A stretch of 11,472 nt of DNA, taken from positions 1 to 11,472 of the forward strand of contig JADZDN010000299.1 in the NCBI GenBank assembly GCA_020851015.1, read 5' to 3'. Both the position numbers and the translations under genes were made by a program. Origin of the DNA: Alphaproteobacteria bacterium (GTDB lineage: Bacteria; Pseudomonadota; Alphaproteobacteria; JAEULC01). Position 1 is the stretch's first letter. Each line of letters opens with the position of its first letter. Shown one piece after another: positions 6,088 through 11,472 of this stretch. Below the pieces are notes generated by a model that was not told the origin of the DNA, ran no database searches, and saw nothing but the letters and a program-made list of their open reading frames with translations.

Positions 6088-7012
6088 TCAGGCTCGGCGC
6101 AACCAGGCCGGCGGCTTCTCTGCCTTCGCTTCCGCCAGCACGAAATCGCGGAACGCCGCGATGCGGTCCTGGCGGGCGCTGCGCTGCGACCAGACGAGGC
6201 AGTAGGCCTCGGCGACCGCCAGCGCCGGCCTGAGCGGCGCGACGAGCGTGCCGCGGCGCAGGTCATCGGCCACCATCGGCCAGCGGCCGAGCGCCACGCC
6301 GATCCCGCGCCGGGCGGCATCGAGCGCGAGGTGCGAAACGTCGAAGCGCAAGCCCTGCTCGGTGTCGATGTTGCCGAGCCCGGCGGCGCGGCACCAGGCC
6401 GGCCAGCCCGCGCGGTATCCGATCACATGCAGCAGGGTCGCCTCGCCGAGCTCGCGCTTCGTCATGCGCCGGGCGGCGACCGGGAAGGCAAACTCCGGGC
6501 CGAGCCGCGCGGATTTCAGGCCGGGCCAGTCGCCGGCGCCGTAGCGCAGTTCGACGTCGATCCCGTCCATCGCGAACTCGGCCGGCTCGGCGCGGGTGGT
6601 GAGGCTGAGCGCGATATCGGGATGCTGCCGGCGGAAGCGGTCGAGCCGCGGCATCAGCCACAACAGGCCGAACGAGCCCGGCGCGCGCACCACCAGCGGC
6701 CCGGCGCGCGGGCCGAGGCGGCGCGCCGCCGAACACCTCGCCGGTGCCGGCGCGCAGCCGGTCGAGCGCGTCGGCGACCGTGGGCAGGTAGGCCGCGCCC
6801 AGGTCGCTCGCCGCCAGGCCCCGCGACGTGCGGCGGAACAGCGGCGCGCCGAGCTGCGCTTCGAGCAGCCGGACCTGCTGGCTGACGGCGGCCGCGGTGA
6901 CGCCCAGCTCCTGTCCCGCCGCGGCGAAGCTGCCGCAGCGGGCCGCCGCCTCGAAGGCGCGCAGCCAGTTGAGCGGCGGCAAGCCGCTCCTCGGTCGTCC
7001 CGAATCGTTCAC
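6088..7012 (-). pseudogene. LysR-type regulator, GcvA-like, frame broken by one base
   Basis: Two frames together make one LysR protein. The first (GTG 7012) gives the N-terminal winged helix-turn-helix: LPPLNWLRAFEAAARCGSF, then VTAAAVSQQVRLLEAQLG and PLFRRTSRGL (residues 11-66), the wording of the GcvA subfamily. After about residue 95 this frame becomes Arg-rich nonsense and stops at 6263. The co-inducer-binding domain continues in another frame (VVRAPGSFGLLWLMPRLDRF onward) to the stop at 6088. Dropping one base within 6717-6730 (ggcggcgcgccgcc, a perfect palindrome) restores one frame of about 307 residues, a normal length. It could be a true frameshift or a read error in a hard GC hairpin. 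If intact it is the likely regulator of the Rieske/flavoprotein operon that follows on the same strand. Confidence 0.85.
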
Positions 7013-7105
7013 GTGCCCCCGCGATCGGCCATCAAGCGCACTCTACAGGCGCTGGGCCGCGCGGACCAAGGCTGGCCGGGGTTTGCGCGCACGCCGCGCC
7101 GTCGA

Positions 7106-7134
7106 TTGACTTGCCGTCGGCGACGGCAGAAACA
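7106..7134 (+). promoter_or_regulatory. Promoter-like site with a 17-bp palindrome in the spacer
   Basis: TTGACT (7106-7111) is a good -35 box. The next 17 bases (7112-7128) are exactly the inverted repeat TGCCGTC-GGC-GACGGCA, followed by a poor -10 (gaaaca, 7129-7134). The layout, an operator filling the spacer between -35 and -10, suggests regulated transcription of the exported protein gene starting at 7169. The palindrome is seen directly; promoter function is inferred. Confidence 0.4.
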
Positions 7135-7168
7135 GTCCGGGCGTTGCAGCGACCGGAAGGAGGGTGCG

Positions 7169-7444
7169 ATGCGATTCGGGGTGAAATGCGCCGCGGTCGG
7201 ATTGACTCTGGCGTTCATGGCAGCGGCTTCGCCGGCCTGGGCCGGCTGCGATCCCGAGGACAAGCCCGACAAGACCACCGCCACCGATGCCCGCAAGCGG
7301 CTCGAAGCGGCCGGCTACCGCCAGGTCAGCGACCTCAAGAAGGGCTGCGACAATGTCTGGCACGGGCGCGCGACCAAGGACGGCGCGGCCGTGTCGGTGA
7401 TCGTCACCGCCCAGGGCCAGGTGATGCTGGAGACGAACCCCTAG
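7169..7444 (+). CDS. Small exported PepSY-like protein
   Basis: A 91-residue protein. Residues 1-25 are a signal peptide ending AWA-G. A cysteine follows at 27, but WAGC is a poor lipobox, so signal peptidase I cleavage is more likely. The mature part, ATDARKRLEAAGYRQVSDL then a lone Cys (C60), NVWHGRATKDGAAVSVIVTAQGQV, matches the helix-strand-strand pattern of PepSY-like periplasmic domains. C27 and C60 could form a disulfide. PepSY domains are often protease-inhibitory or binding modules; the role here is unknown. The start is well set by AAGGAG (7157-7162) six bases before ATG 7169; a longer open frame upstream is not supported. The gene is divergent from the broken LysR gene and convergent with the next gene. 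Confidence 0.85.
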   Translation: MRFGVKCAAVGLTLAFMAAASPAWAGCDPEDKPDKTTATDARKRLEAAGYRQVSDLKKGCDNVWHGRATKDGAAVSVIVTAQGQVMLETNP

Positions 7445-7466
7445 CCGGCGTCAGTGCCAGGCGTCC

Positions 7467-7703
7467 TCAGCCGCGAACCAGCCGCGGCGCGGCCCAGGCG
7501 CGGTCGCCGCAATCGCCGATGCTCGCCACCGCCGCCCGGCCGGTGGCCCAGCGCCATAGGCCCCGCGCCCAGCACGCAAAGGCTTCGCTGCGCAGCGCAT
7601 GGCCGCGGGCGCGATGGAAGGCAATCAGCTCCGCGGTCACGCGCGCCGACCCCGCGGGATTGGCGCCGGTCGGGCTCAAGGACAGATGGATGCGTTCGCT
7701 CAT
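7467..7703 (-). CDS. Hypothetical 78-residue protein
   Basis: Not recognised with confidence. ATG 7703 is preceded by AAGGAGAG with a suitable spacing, which is the main reason to accept this short frame. The protein is basic with Trp and Arg residues in the middle (HRARGHALRSEAFACWARGLWRWATG, about 30-55), which may form an amphipathic helix; the arrangement 'ARxxALRxEAF' faintly resembles small RSP_7527-type proteins. No signal peptide or long membrane helix is seen. It ends 22 bases from the convergent PepSY-like gene and is divergent from the downstream LysR gene, sharing an AT-rich intergenic region with it, so it may be a target of that regulator. Confidence 0.6.
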   Translation of the reverse strand: MSERIHLSLSPTGANPAGSARVTAELIAFHRARGHALRSEAFACWARGLWRWATGRAAVASIGDCGDRAWAAPRLVRG

Positions 7704-7809
7704 GGCTGCTCTCCTTCGTGCCAGCCGGCCTTGCGGTGCTGTTGCGGCAACGCGGCTGTTCCTATGCCAAGAGGCTAATTGATGACTAAGTCTGTGATAA
7801 TGTGGTCGA

Positions 7810-7841
7810 TTGACAAAACATTTAGGAATTTAAATCCCTAA
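7810..7841 (+). promoter_or_regulatory. AT-rich promoter/operator of the second LysR gene
   Basis: A perfect -35 TTGACA (7810-7815) is followed by a 20-bp imperfect palindrome at 7822-7841 with arms TTAGG and CCTAA around an ATTTAAAT core. The -10 (TAAATC, 7831-7836, 15-base spacing) is weak and lies inside the palindrome. LysR proteins usually bind such dyads in the space between themselves and a divergent gene, here the 78-residue gene. About 70 bases around it are strikingly AT-rich for this genome. Confidence 0.5.
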
Positions 7842-7873
7842 TCTGGACCGGTCGGGTTCAACCAAGGTCAGCC

Positions 7874-8782
7874 ATGAGCTTTGCCGACGACATCGAGGTC
7901 TTCGTGCGGGTGGTGGAAACCGGCGGGTTCTCGTCGGCCGCACGGGCATTGGGGATGACGCCCTCGGCGGTCAGCAAGCTGGTGGCGCGGCTGGAGGACC
8001 GGCTGGGGGCCCGGCTGTTCCGCCGCACGACGCGCCGGCTGAGCCTGACCCAGGAGGGCGAGGCCTTCTATCAGCACGGCGTGCGGATCGTCGCCGACGT
8101 CGCCGATGCCGAACGCGCGGTGACGGAACTGGGCAAGGATGCGCGCGGCACGCTGCGGGTCAACGCCGCGATGAATTTCGGCCATCACCAGATCGAGCCG
8201 ATCCTGCCCGAGTTCCTCGACCGCTATCCCGACATGCGGATCGACCTGACCTTGAGCGACAGCTACGCCAACCTGGTGGAGGAGGAGATCGACGTGGCGA
8301 TCCGCGCCGGGCACCTGGCCGATTCGACCCTGGTCGCGCGCAAGCTGTGCGAGTTCCGCCGCGTCGTCGTCGCCACGCCCGGCTACCTGGCGCGCCGCGG
8401 CACGCCCGTGAAGCCCGAGGATCTCAAGCAGCACAACTGCATCATGTTCGGGCGCCAGCAGCCGCACCTGAACAACTGGACCTTCGACGGGCCGGGCGGA
8501 CGCTACGACGTGGCCGTCAGCGGCAACGTAACGGCCAGCAACGGCGAGACCGTCGTGCAGCTGGCGCTGGCCGGCATGGGTATCGCGCGCCTATCCGAAT
8601 TCGCCGTGGTGCCGGCCGTTCGCGACGGAAGGCTTGTCTCGCTGCTGCTGGACTCGCACCACGATGTCCGCATGCCGATCAGCGCCGTCTATCTGCACCC
8701 CAAGCACGTGCTGCCCAAGGTGCGCGTGTTCGTCGATTTCCTGCTGGCGAAATTCCAGCCCAAGCCGCCGTGGGAGGGCTAG
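7874..8782 (+). CDS. LysR-family transcriptional regulator
   Basis: A 302-residue, intact LysR-type regulator. The winged helix-turn-helix covers residues 1-60 (FVRVVETGGFSSAARALGMTPSAVSK, then ARLFRRTTRRLSLTQEG). The co-inducer-binding domain runs from about 90 to 295, including GTLRVNAAMNFGHHQIEPILPEF, DVAIRAGHLADSTLVARKL and the typical LALAGMGIARLSEF block. The wording fits the large CrgA/DmlR-like group; the inducer cannot be predicted. The start at ATG 7874 has AAGG six bases upstream. The promoter contains a dyad that may be an autoregulatory site. The closest likely targets are itself and the divergent 78-residue gene. Unlike the LysR gene at 6088-7012, its frame is unbroken. Confidence 0.93.
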   Translation: MSFADDIEVFVRVVETGGFSSAARALGMTPSAVSKLVARLEDRLGARLFRRTTRRLSLTQEGEAFYQHGVRIVADVADAERAVTELGKDARGTLRVNAAMNFGHHQIEPILPEFLDRYPDMRIDLTLSDSYANLVEEEIDVAIRAGHLADSTLVARKLCEFRRVVVATPGYLARRGTPVKPEDLKQHNCIMFGRQQPHLNNWTFDGPGGRYDVAVSGNVTASNGETVVQLALAGMGIARLSEFAVVPAVRDGRLVSLLLDSHHDVRMPISAVYLHPKHVLPKVRVFVDFLLAKFQPKPPWEG

Positions 8783-8787
8783 GCGAA

Positions 8788-8812
8788 GCCGCCGCGCTAC
8801 GCGCGGGGCGGC
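8788..8812. terminator. Hairpin between convergent genes
   Basis: Bases 8788-8797 (gccgccgcgc) pair with 8801-8812 (gcgcggggcggc) in a ten-pair stem with a two-base bulge and a three-base loop. It lies between the LysR stop (8782) and the stop region of the convergent small gene, the usual place for a shared terminator. No T-run follows on either strand, so strength is uncertain. Confidence 0.4.
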
Positions 8813-9042
8813 GCCTCGCCCAGGCGTTCCCTTCGCGCGAGCCGGCCCGCCATGCCGCGCAGCGCTTGCTCCAGCGCGGCGGGATCCACCCGGTCGGCGC
8901 GCATCATCGTGCGCACCAGCGGATCGGCAAGCGCGGCGGCGATGCCGGACAGCTCGCGGGGCTTGTCGCGCTCGCGCGGCGGGTTCACGCCGCGCCGTCC
9001 GATCGTCCCCGGCCGATGACTCTTCTGCTCGATATGCAGCAT
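8797..9042 (-). CDS. Hypothetical 81-residue protein downstream of mlaA
   Basis: Not recognised. The frame is supported by an ideal AGGAGG (9048-9053) five bases before ATG 9042 and by lying 31 bases after the mlaA stop on the same strand, which suggests co-transcription. The N-terminal third is basic and probably disordered (HIEQKSHRPGTIGRRGVNPPRERDKPRE). The rest is Ala/Arg-rich and likely helical (LSGIAAALADPLVRTMMRADRVDPAALEQALRG). No signal peptide, membrane segment or cysteine is seen, so it is probably cytosolic. A longer open frame through 9351 exists but has an Arg-rich shadow composition and overlaps mlaA, so the short form was kept. A role with MlaA is only suggested by position. 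Confidence 0.65.
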   Translation of the reverse strand: MLHIEQKSHRPGTIGRRGVNPPRERDKPRELSGIAAALADPLVRTMMRADRVDPAALEQALRGMAGRLARRERLGEAPPRA

Positions 9043-9073
9043 CGCCACCTCCTCGGCTCCGCTCCGTACAAGC

Positions 9074-9877
9074 CTAGTCGCCGTCGACCGGCGGCAGCGT
9101 GGCCGGCGGGTCGGCCTCGACGGGCGGCGCCTCGTCGACCTGGATCGCCGGCGCCACCGGCGCCGCCGGAAAGAGCAGGCTGCCCGGCGTCTTGCCGTCG
9201 GCCACCACGGCCTGGCGATGCTGGACATAGGCGCTGCGCAGGCTGGCGTAGTAGTCGATCGAGGCGCGCTCCATCGCCTGCAGCGAATCCTGCGCCTGCA
9301 CGCGTTGGTCGAGCGCCTGTCCCGCCGCGACGGCCGGCTGCGCCGGGCCAAGTTGCAGCGGATTGAGCACGAAGCCGACCACGGTTCCGGCGGCGTCGCG
9401 CGCGGTCGACGGGCCCAGCAGCGGCAGGGTCATGTAGGGTCCGTTGCCGACGCCCCACACGCCGAGGGTCTGGCCGAAATCGGCCTCGTGGCGATCGAGG
9501 CCCATGGTCGAGGCCATGTCGTAGACGCCCAGCCCGCCGGCCGTGGAATTGACGGCGAACCGCCAGACCGTCGACCACGACCGCGCGACATTGCCCTGCA
9601 GCAGGTCGTTCAGCGCGACCGAGGGTTCCTTCAGGTTGCTGAGGAAATTGCTGACGCCCTTCTGCAGCACGGTGGGCGTGGTCTCGCGATAGCCGTCGAC
9701 CATCGGCCGCATCACGTGCCGGTCCAGGTAGTTGTTGGTGCCGAAGACGGCGCGGTTGGCCGATTCGGCCGGATCCGCCACCACCGCGTCGTCGGCAGCG
9801 GCGCCATGGGCAAGCGCGATCGCGGCCACCCCCGCCATCAGCCACGCCACGGCCGCACGCCTCGAATCCCCGGTCAT
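9074..9877 (-). CDS. mlaA: MlaA/VacJ-family outer-membrane lipid-asymmetry protein, lipobox missing
   Basis: A 267-residue protein. Residues 1-28 look like a signal peptide (hydrophobic AVAWLMAGVAAIALAHGAAA). Family blocks follow: AESANRAVFGTNNYLDRHVMRPMVDGYRE (38-66), VSNFLSNLKEPSVALNDLLQGN (75-96), RFAVNSTAGGLGVYD (106-120), EADFGQTLGVWGVGNGPYMTLPLLGPSTARD (131-161). MlaA removes misplaced phospholipids from the outer leaflet of the outer membrane and passes them to MlaC. The E. coli protein is a lipoprotein; here no Cys follows the signal peptide, so it would be periplasmic or held by its own helices. The C-terminus (about 236-267) is Pro/Ala-rich and probably disordered. The ribosome site before ATG 9877 is weak. 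No other mla gene is in the window. Confidence 0.92.
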   Translation of the reverse strand: MTGDSRRAAVAWLMAGVAAIALAHGAAADDAVVADPAESANRAVFGTNNYLDRHVMRPMVDGYRETTPTVLQKGVSNFLSNLKEPSVALNDLLQGNVARSWSTVWRFAVNSTAGGLGVYDMASTMGLDRHEADFGQTLGVWGVGNGPYMTLPLLGPSTARDAAGTVVGFVLNPLQLGPAQPAVAAGQALDQRVQAQDSLQAMERASIDYYASLRSAYVQHRQAVVADGKTPGSLLFPAAPVAPAIQVDEAPPVEADPPATLPPVDGD

Positions 9878-10004
9878 GGATCGCCCCCGCCTTTTCCCTG
9901 ACCAGGATCGTGCCGAGCCCGTGTGCCCATCTGGTGGCGATATCGGGGCAAGACTGTGGCGCAGGTTATGCCAGCGTTACGGCCAGGGCGGCGGCGCGGC
10001 AAAC

Positions 10005-10022
10005 CCTGCCGGTAGCGGCAGG
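10005..10022. repeat. Perfect inverted repeat in the mlaA / EF-hand gene divergent region
   Basis: CCTGCCG (10005-10011) and CGGCAGG (10016-10022) flank GTAG. The 360-base gap 9878-10237 separates two divergent genes and must hold both promoters. Besides this dyad and the sigma-54-like site nothing else stands out; open frames there have no coding look. The dyad may be an operator or chance in GC-rich DNA. Confidence 0.3.
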
Positions 10023-10092
10023 AATTGCCGCGCGCGCCCGGCGCGGCCACGCAATGGCTTCGGCCAAACCCAGCGAATGCGCGGACCGCCGC

Positions 10093-10110
10093 TTGGCCCG
10101 AAGCTTGCCT
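10093..10110 (+). promoter_or_regulatory. Sigma-54 (RpoN)-like promoter upstream of the EF-hand gene
   Basis: TTGGCCCG-AAGC-TTGCCT (10093-10110) fits the -24/-12 consensus TGGCAC-N5-TTGC closely: GG at 10095-10096 and GC at 10107-10108 with the required ten bases between, differing at the A of TGGCAC and at the base after TTGC. Transcription would start near 10120, giving a leader of about 118 bases. A short direct repeat CTGCAACC lies just after it. No activator site was identified. A chance match is possible. Confidence 0.4.
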
Positions 10111-10237
10111 GCAACCTGGCTGCAACCATCGCCAGGTCCCCGCAAGCGGCAAGAATGCCTCATCCACCAGGCCCCGGCGGCGCCCGCGGCCCGGCGAAGG
10201 GCCCGGGCACAAATCGGGTTCATCGAGGAGGCATTCC

Positions 10238-11059
10238 ATGTCGATCGGCGGTATCGGTTCCCATTCCGGACATGATCTGAGCAAGGTGCTGTCCGCGCTG
10301 CTGGCGCGGCTGGACACGAGCGAAAGCGACGCGACGGCGCCACCGTCCGGCACGGCCGGCGCGACCGGCGCTGCGACCTGCAACAAGGCCTGGCAGCGCG
10401 GCGAGGCGCGGCTCAGCAGCGATATCCTGACCGTCCTGCTGCGCCTGCAGCAGCAGGAAGACAGGAACGCGCAGAACCAGCCCACGGACGACGCGGCGAC
10501 GCCGGACACCTCGACCGAAGCCGCCGCCCCCGCTGACCCGGCCACGACCGATGCGACCGCGACCGATGCGTCGGCCGCGCCGAGCGATTCCCCGGTCCAT
10601 CGCCTGTTCGCCGCGATCGACGCCAACCAGGATGGCGACATCACCAAGGAGGAATTCGAGACCTTCATCAAGGCGAAGGGCGGCACGCAAGAGGAAGCCG
10701 ACAAGCTCTACGCCCTGCTCGACAAGGACGGCGACGGCAAGCTGAGCGAGGACCAGCTTGCCGAGGCGATCCGGCGCGGCCATCACGGCCACCATTACGG
10801 CTGGCTTGCCCGGCCCAACGCCGAGCGCCTGTTCGCCAAGATCGACGGCGACGGCGACGGCAAGCTGACCAAGGACGAGATGGAGAAATTCGTCACCGAC
10901 CGTGGCGGCAAGGCCGAGCGCGCCGACAAATTCTTCGCCAAGGCCGATAGGGATGGCGACGGGGCCGTCGACCAGGCCGAGCTCGCGCAGGCGATCCGAC
11001 CGCACGCGCACCACACGCATGGCAGCCGCGGCGGCAAGGACGACGGCGACGGCGCCTAG
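10238..11059 (+). CDS. Four-EF-hand calcium-binding protein with His-rich segments
   Basis: A 273-residue protein. Residues 1-30 (MSIGGIGSHSGHDLSKVL) show no signal peptide. Residues 31-118 are an Ala/Thr/Asp-rich, probably disordered linker, with one Cys (C48). Four EF-hand loops follow: 128-139 (DANQDGDITKEE), 162-173 (DKDGDGKLSEDQ), 203-214 (DGDGDGKLTKDE), 237-248 (DRDGDGAVDQAE). Loops 1, 3 and 4 have the bidentate Glu at position 12; loop 2 has Gln (Q173), which should weaken calcium binding. Each pair ends in AxAIR followed by a His-rich stretch: HHGHHYG (182-188) and HAHHTHG (256-262), so the pair seems to be an internal duplication. ATG 10238 has GAGGAGG six bases upstream. It could be a calcium buffer, sensor or non-classically exported protein; the role is unknown. 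Confidence 0.9.
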   Translation: MSIGGIGSHSGHDLSKVLSALLARLDTSESDATAPPSGTAGATGAATCNKAWQRGEARLSSDILTVLLRLQQQEDRNAQNQPTDDAATPDTSTEAAAPADPATTDATATDASAAPSDSPVHRLFAAIDANQDGDITKEEFETFIKAKGGTQEEADKLYALLDKDGDGKLSEDQLAEAIRRGHHGHHYGWLARPNAERLFAKIDGDGDGKLTKDEMEKFVTDRGGKAERADKFFAKADRDGDGAVDQAELAQAIRPHAHHTHGSRGGKDDGDGA

Positions 11060-11209
11060 AGCGGCGGCATAGGTATGGTCTTACGACAGGGCGTCATGGC
11101 CGGGCTCGACCCACGGCTGTCCGGCTAAGCACTTGACGAATTGCACGAGAGCCGGCGCCGATCGGGCGTTTGACGAGTTTCGCGCGGGCCGGGACACCTT
11201 TTTCGAGTC
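11060..11209. other. Non-coding stretch after the EF-hand gene
   Basis: No credible gene is seen; short frames on both strands have low-complexity Arg/Pro/Ala shadow composition and no ribosome site worth noting. The segment near 11093-11125 (gtcatggccgggctcgaccc, then a ccggc that pairs with gccgg at 11099-11103) looks like the dispersed intergenic repeat with 'gtcatggccgggct' wording that is common in alphaproteobacterial chromosomes; this is recognition from memory, not a search. Confidence 0.4.
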
Positions 11210-11210
11210 C

Positions 11211-11275
11211 CCCCTCCCCCGAGCGCGACGACGCCTGCGGCGTCGCGCGGGGCGGGAGGGGGTTAGGGGGAGGGG
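11211..11275. repeat. C-run / hairpin / G-run intergenic element with G-quadruplex potential
   Basis: The ten-base run cccctccccc (11211-11220) is the exact inverse complement of gggggagggg (11266-11275). Between them lies a strong hairpin, CGACGCC (11229-11235) and GGCGTCG (11239-11245) with a three-base loop, extendable by four pairs past one bulged A. The 3' side holds five runs of three to five G at 11249-11252, 11254-11256, 11258-11262, 11266-11270 and 11272-11275, separated by one to three bases, which satisfies the G-quadruplex rule. Likely a dispersed intergenic repeat. Confidence 0.7.
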
Positions 11276-11331
11276 CCGCACGCGCGCTTTCGCAGCGTGG
11301 CTTGTCCTTCCAGTCGGAAACCACCGGGACG

Positions 11332-11470
11332 CCAAGGCACCGCGGAATAGAATCGAACCGCCATCGCACTGCTGACACGAGGCCGAAGCGCGAATCCGCT
11401 ATCTCCGACGTGGTGTCCGTCATCTCGTGGCGGTGCGTCCTTCCTACCTTGGTGTCGTGGTGCCTTGGTG
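11332..11470. repeat. Inverted repeat ends and 8-nt tandem repeat at the window edge
   Basis: CCAAGGCACC (11332-11341) recurs inverted as GGTGCCTTGG (11459-11468), 117 bases apart. The right end is also a tandem array of an 8-base unit: ccttggtg (11447-11454), tcgtggtg (11455-11462), ccttggtg (11463-11470), continuing to or beyond the window end. The space between carries no gene. It may be the edge of a dispersed repeat; its full extent is cut off. Confidence 0.5.
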
Positions 11471-11472
11471 GC

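Noticed and set aside
5725..6885. 386-residue plus-strand frame opposite the Rieske and LysR genes
   Set aside because: Antisense shadow, Arg/Ala-rich.
7741..7751. 11-bp palindrome gttgc-g-gcaac before the 78-residue gene
   Set aside because: Too short to separate from chance in this base composition and not placed at a recognisable promoter.
8347..9366. 339-residue plus-strand frame across the LysR end and mlaA
   Set aside because: Out-of-frame with LysR and antisense to mlaA; low-complexity.
9910..10275. Frames within the mlaA / EF-hand intergenic gap
   Set aside because: No ribosome site, no family features, and the region overlaps the likely promoters.
10220..11020. 266-residue minus-strand frame opposite the EF-hand gene
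   Set aside because: Complement of repetitive GAC/GGC codons; Val/Gly/Leu repeats mirror the EF-hand loops.
11081..11423. Short frames on both strands after the EF-hand gene
   Set aside because: They run through the repeat elements, are Arg/Pro-rich and resemble the spurious proteins often predicted from dispersed intergenic repeats.
1..11472. CRISPR array, tRNA, rRNA, phage or defence island
   Set aside because: No regularly spaced repeats, no cloverleaf or rRNA wording, and no integrase, transposase or nuclease gene other than the PemK-like toxin.

Overview
This GC-rich window has dense genes, strong Shine-Dalgarno sites, ATGA stop/start overlaps and a purM-purN gene order. It looks like the chromosome of a high-GC proteobacterium, most likely an alphaproteobacterium; that placement is inferred from protein style and gene order only. 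There are no rRNA or tRNA genes, CRISPR arrays, complete insertion sequences or phage genes.

Layout. 1-1012 (+): the end of purM followed by complete purN, adjacent steps of purine synthesis, overlapping by ATGA. 1046-1598 (-): a type II toxin-antitoxin pair, AbrB/MazE-like antitoxin then PemK/MazF-like toxin, with a compact promoter/operator built on CCTTAC repeats. 1656-2302 (-): a secreted cysteine-rich protein, then a small membrane protein shaped like a two-TM channel subunit but lacking the potassium filter. 2372-5982 (-): the metabolic core, a Rieske oxygenase overlapping by ATGA with an 803-residue dimethylglycine/sarcosine dehydrogenase-type flavoprotein carrying a GcvT-like folate domain. 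Just upstream on the same strand (6088-7012) lies a GcvA-type LysR regulator whose reading frame is broken by one base in a 14-bp GC palindrome. 7169-7703: a small exported PepSY-like protein (+) and a 78-residue unknown (-). 7874-8782 (+): a second, intact LysR regulator behind an AT-rich promoter with a 20-bp palindrome. 8797-9877 (-): an MlaA/VacJ-family protein without a lipobox, and an 81-residue unknown behind it. 10238-11059 (+): a four-EF-hand protein with two histidine-rich tails and a sigma-54-like promoter upstream. 11060-11472: non-coding, holding a C-run/hairpin/G-run element with strong G-quadruplex potential and a short 8-nt tandem repeat.

How the genes fit together. The Rieske oxygenase and flavoprotein form the clearest functional unit. 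By analogy with glycine betaine catabolism, the first would remove a methyl group from a quaternary ammonium compound and the second would demethylate the resulting tertiary or secondary N-methyl amine, handing the one-carbon unit to tetrahydrofolate. The GcvA-like regulator is the obvious candidate controller, and folate one-carbon units are also what PurN consumes, although no regulatory link to purMN is visible. No reductase for the oxygenase is present in the window. Nothing seen here proves a wholly new system. The least explained items are the channel-like membrane protein with its secreted partner, and the duplicated EF-hand/His-cluster protein.
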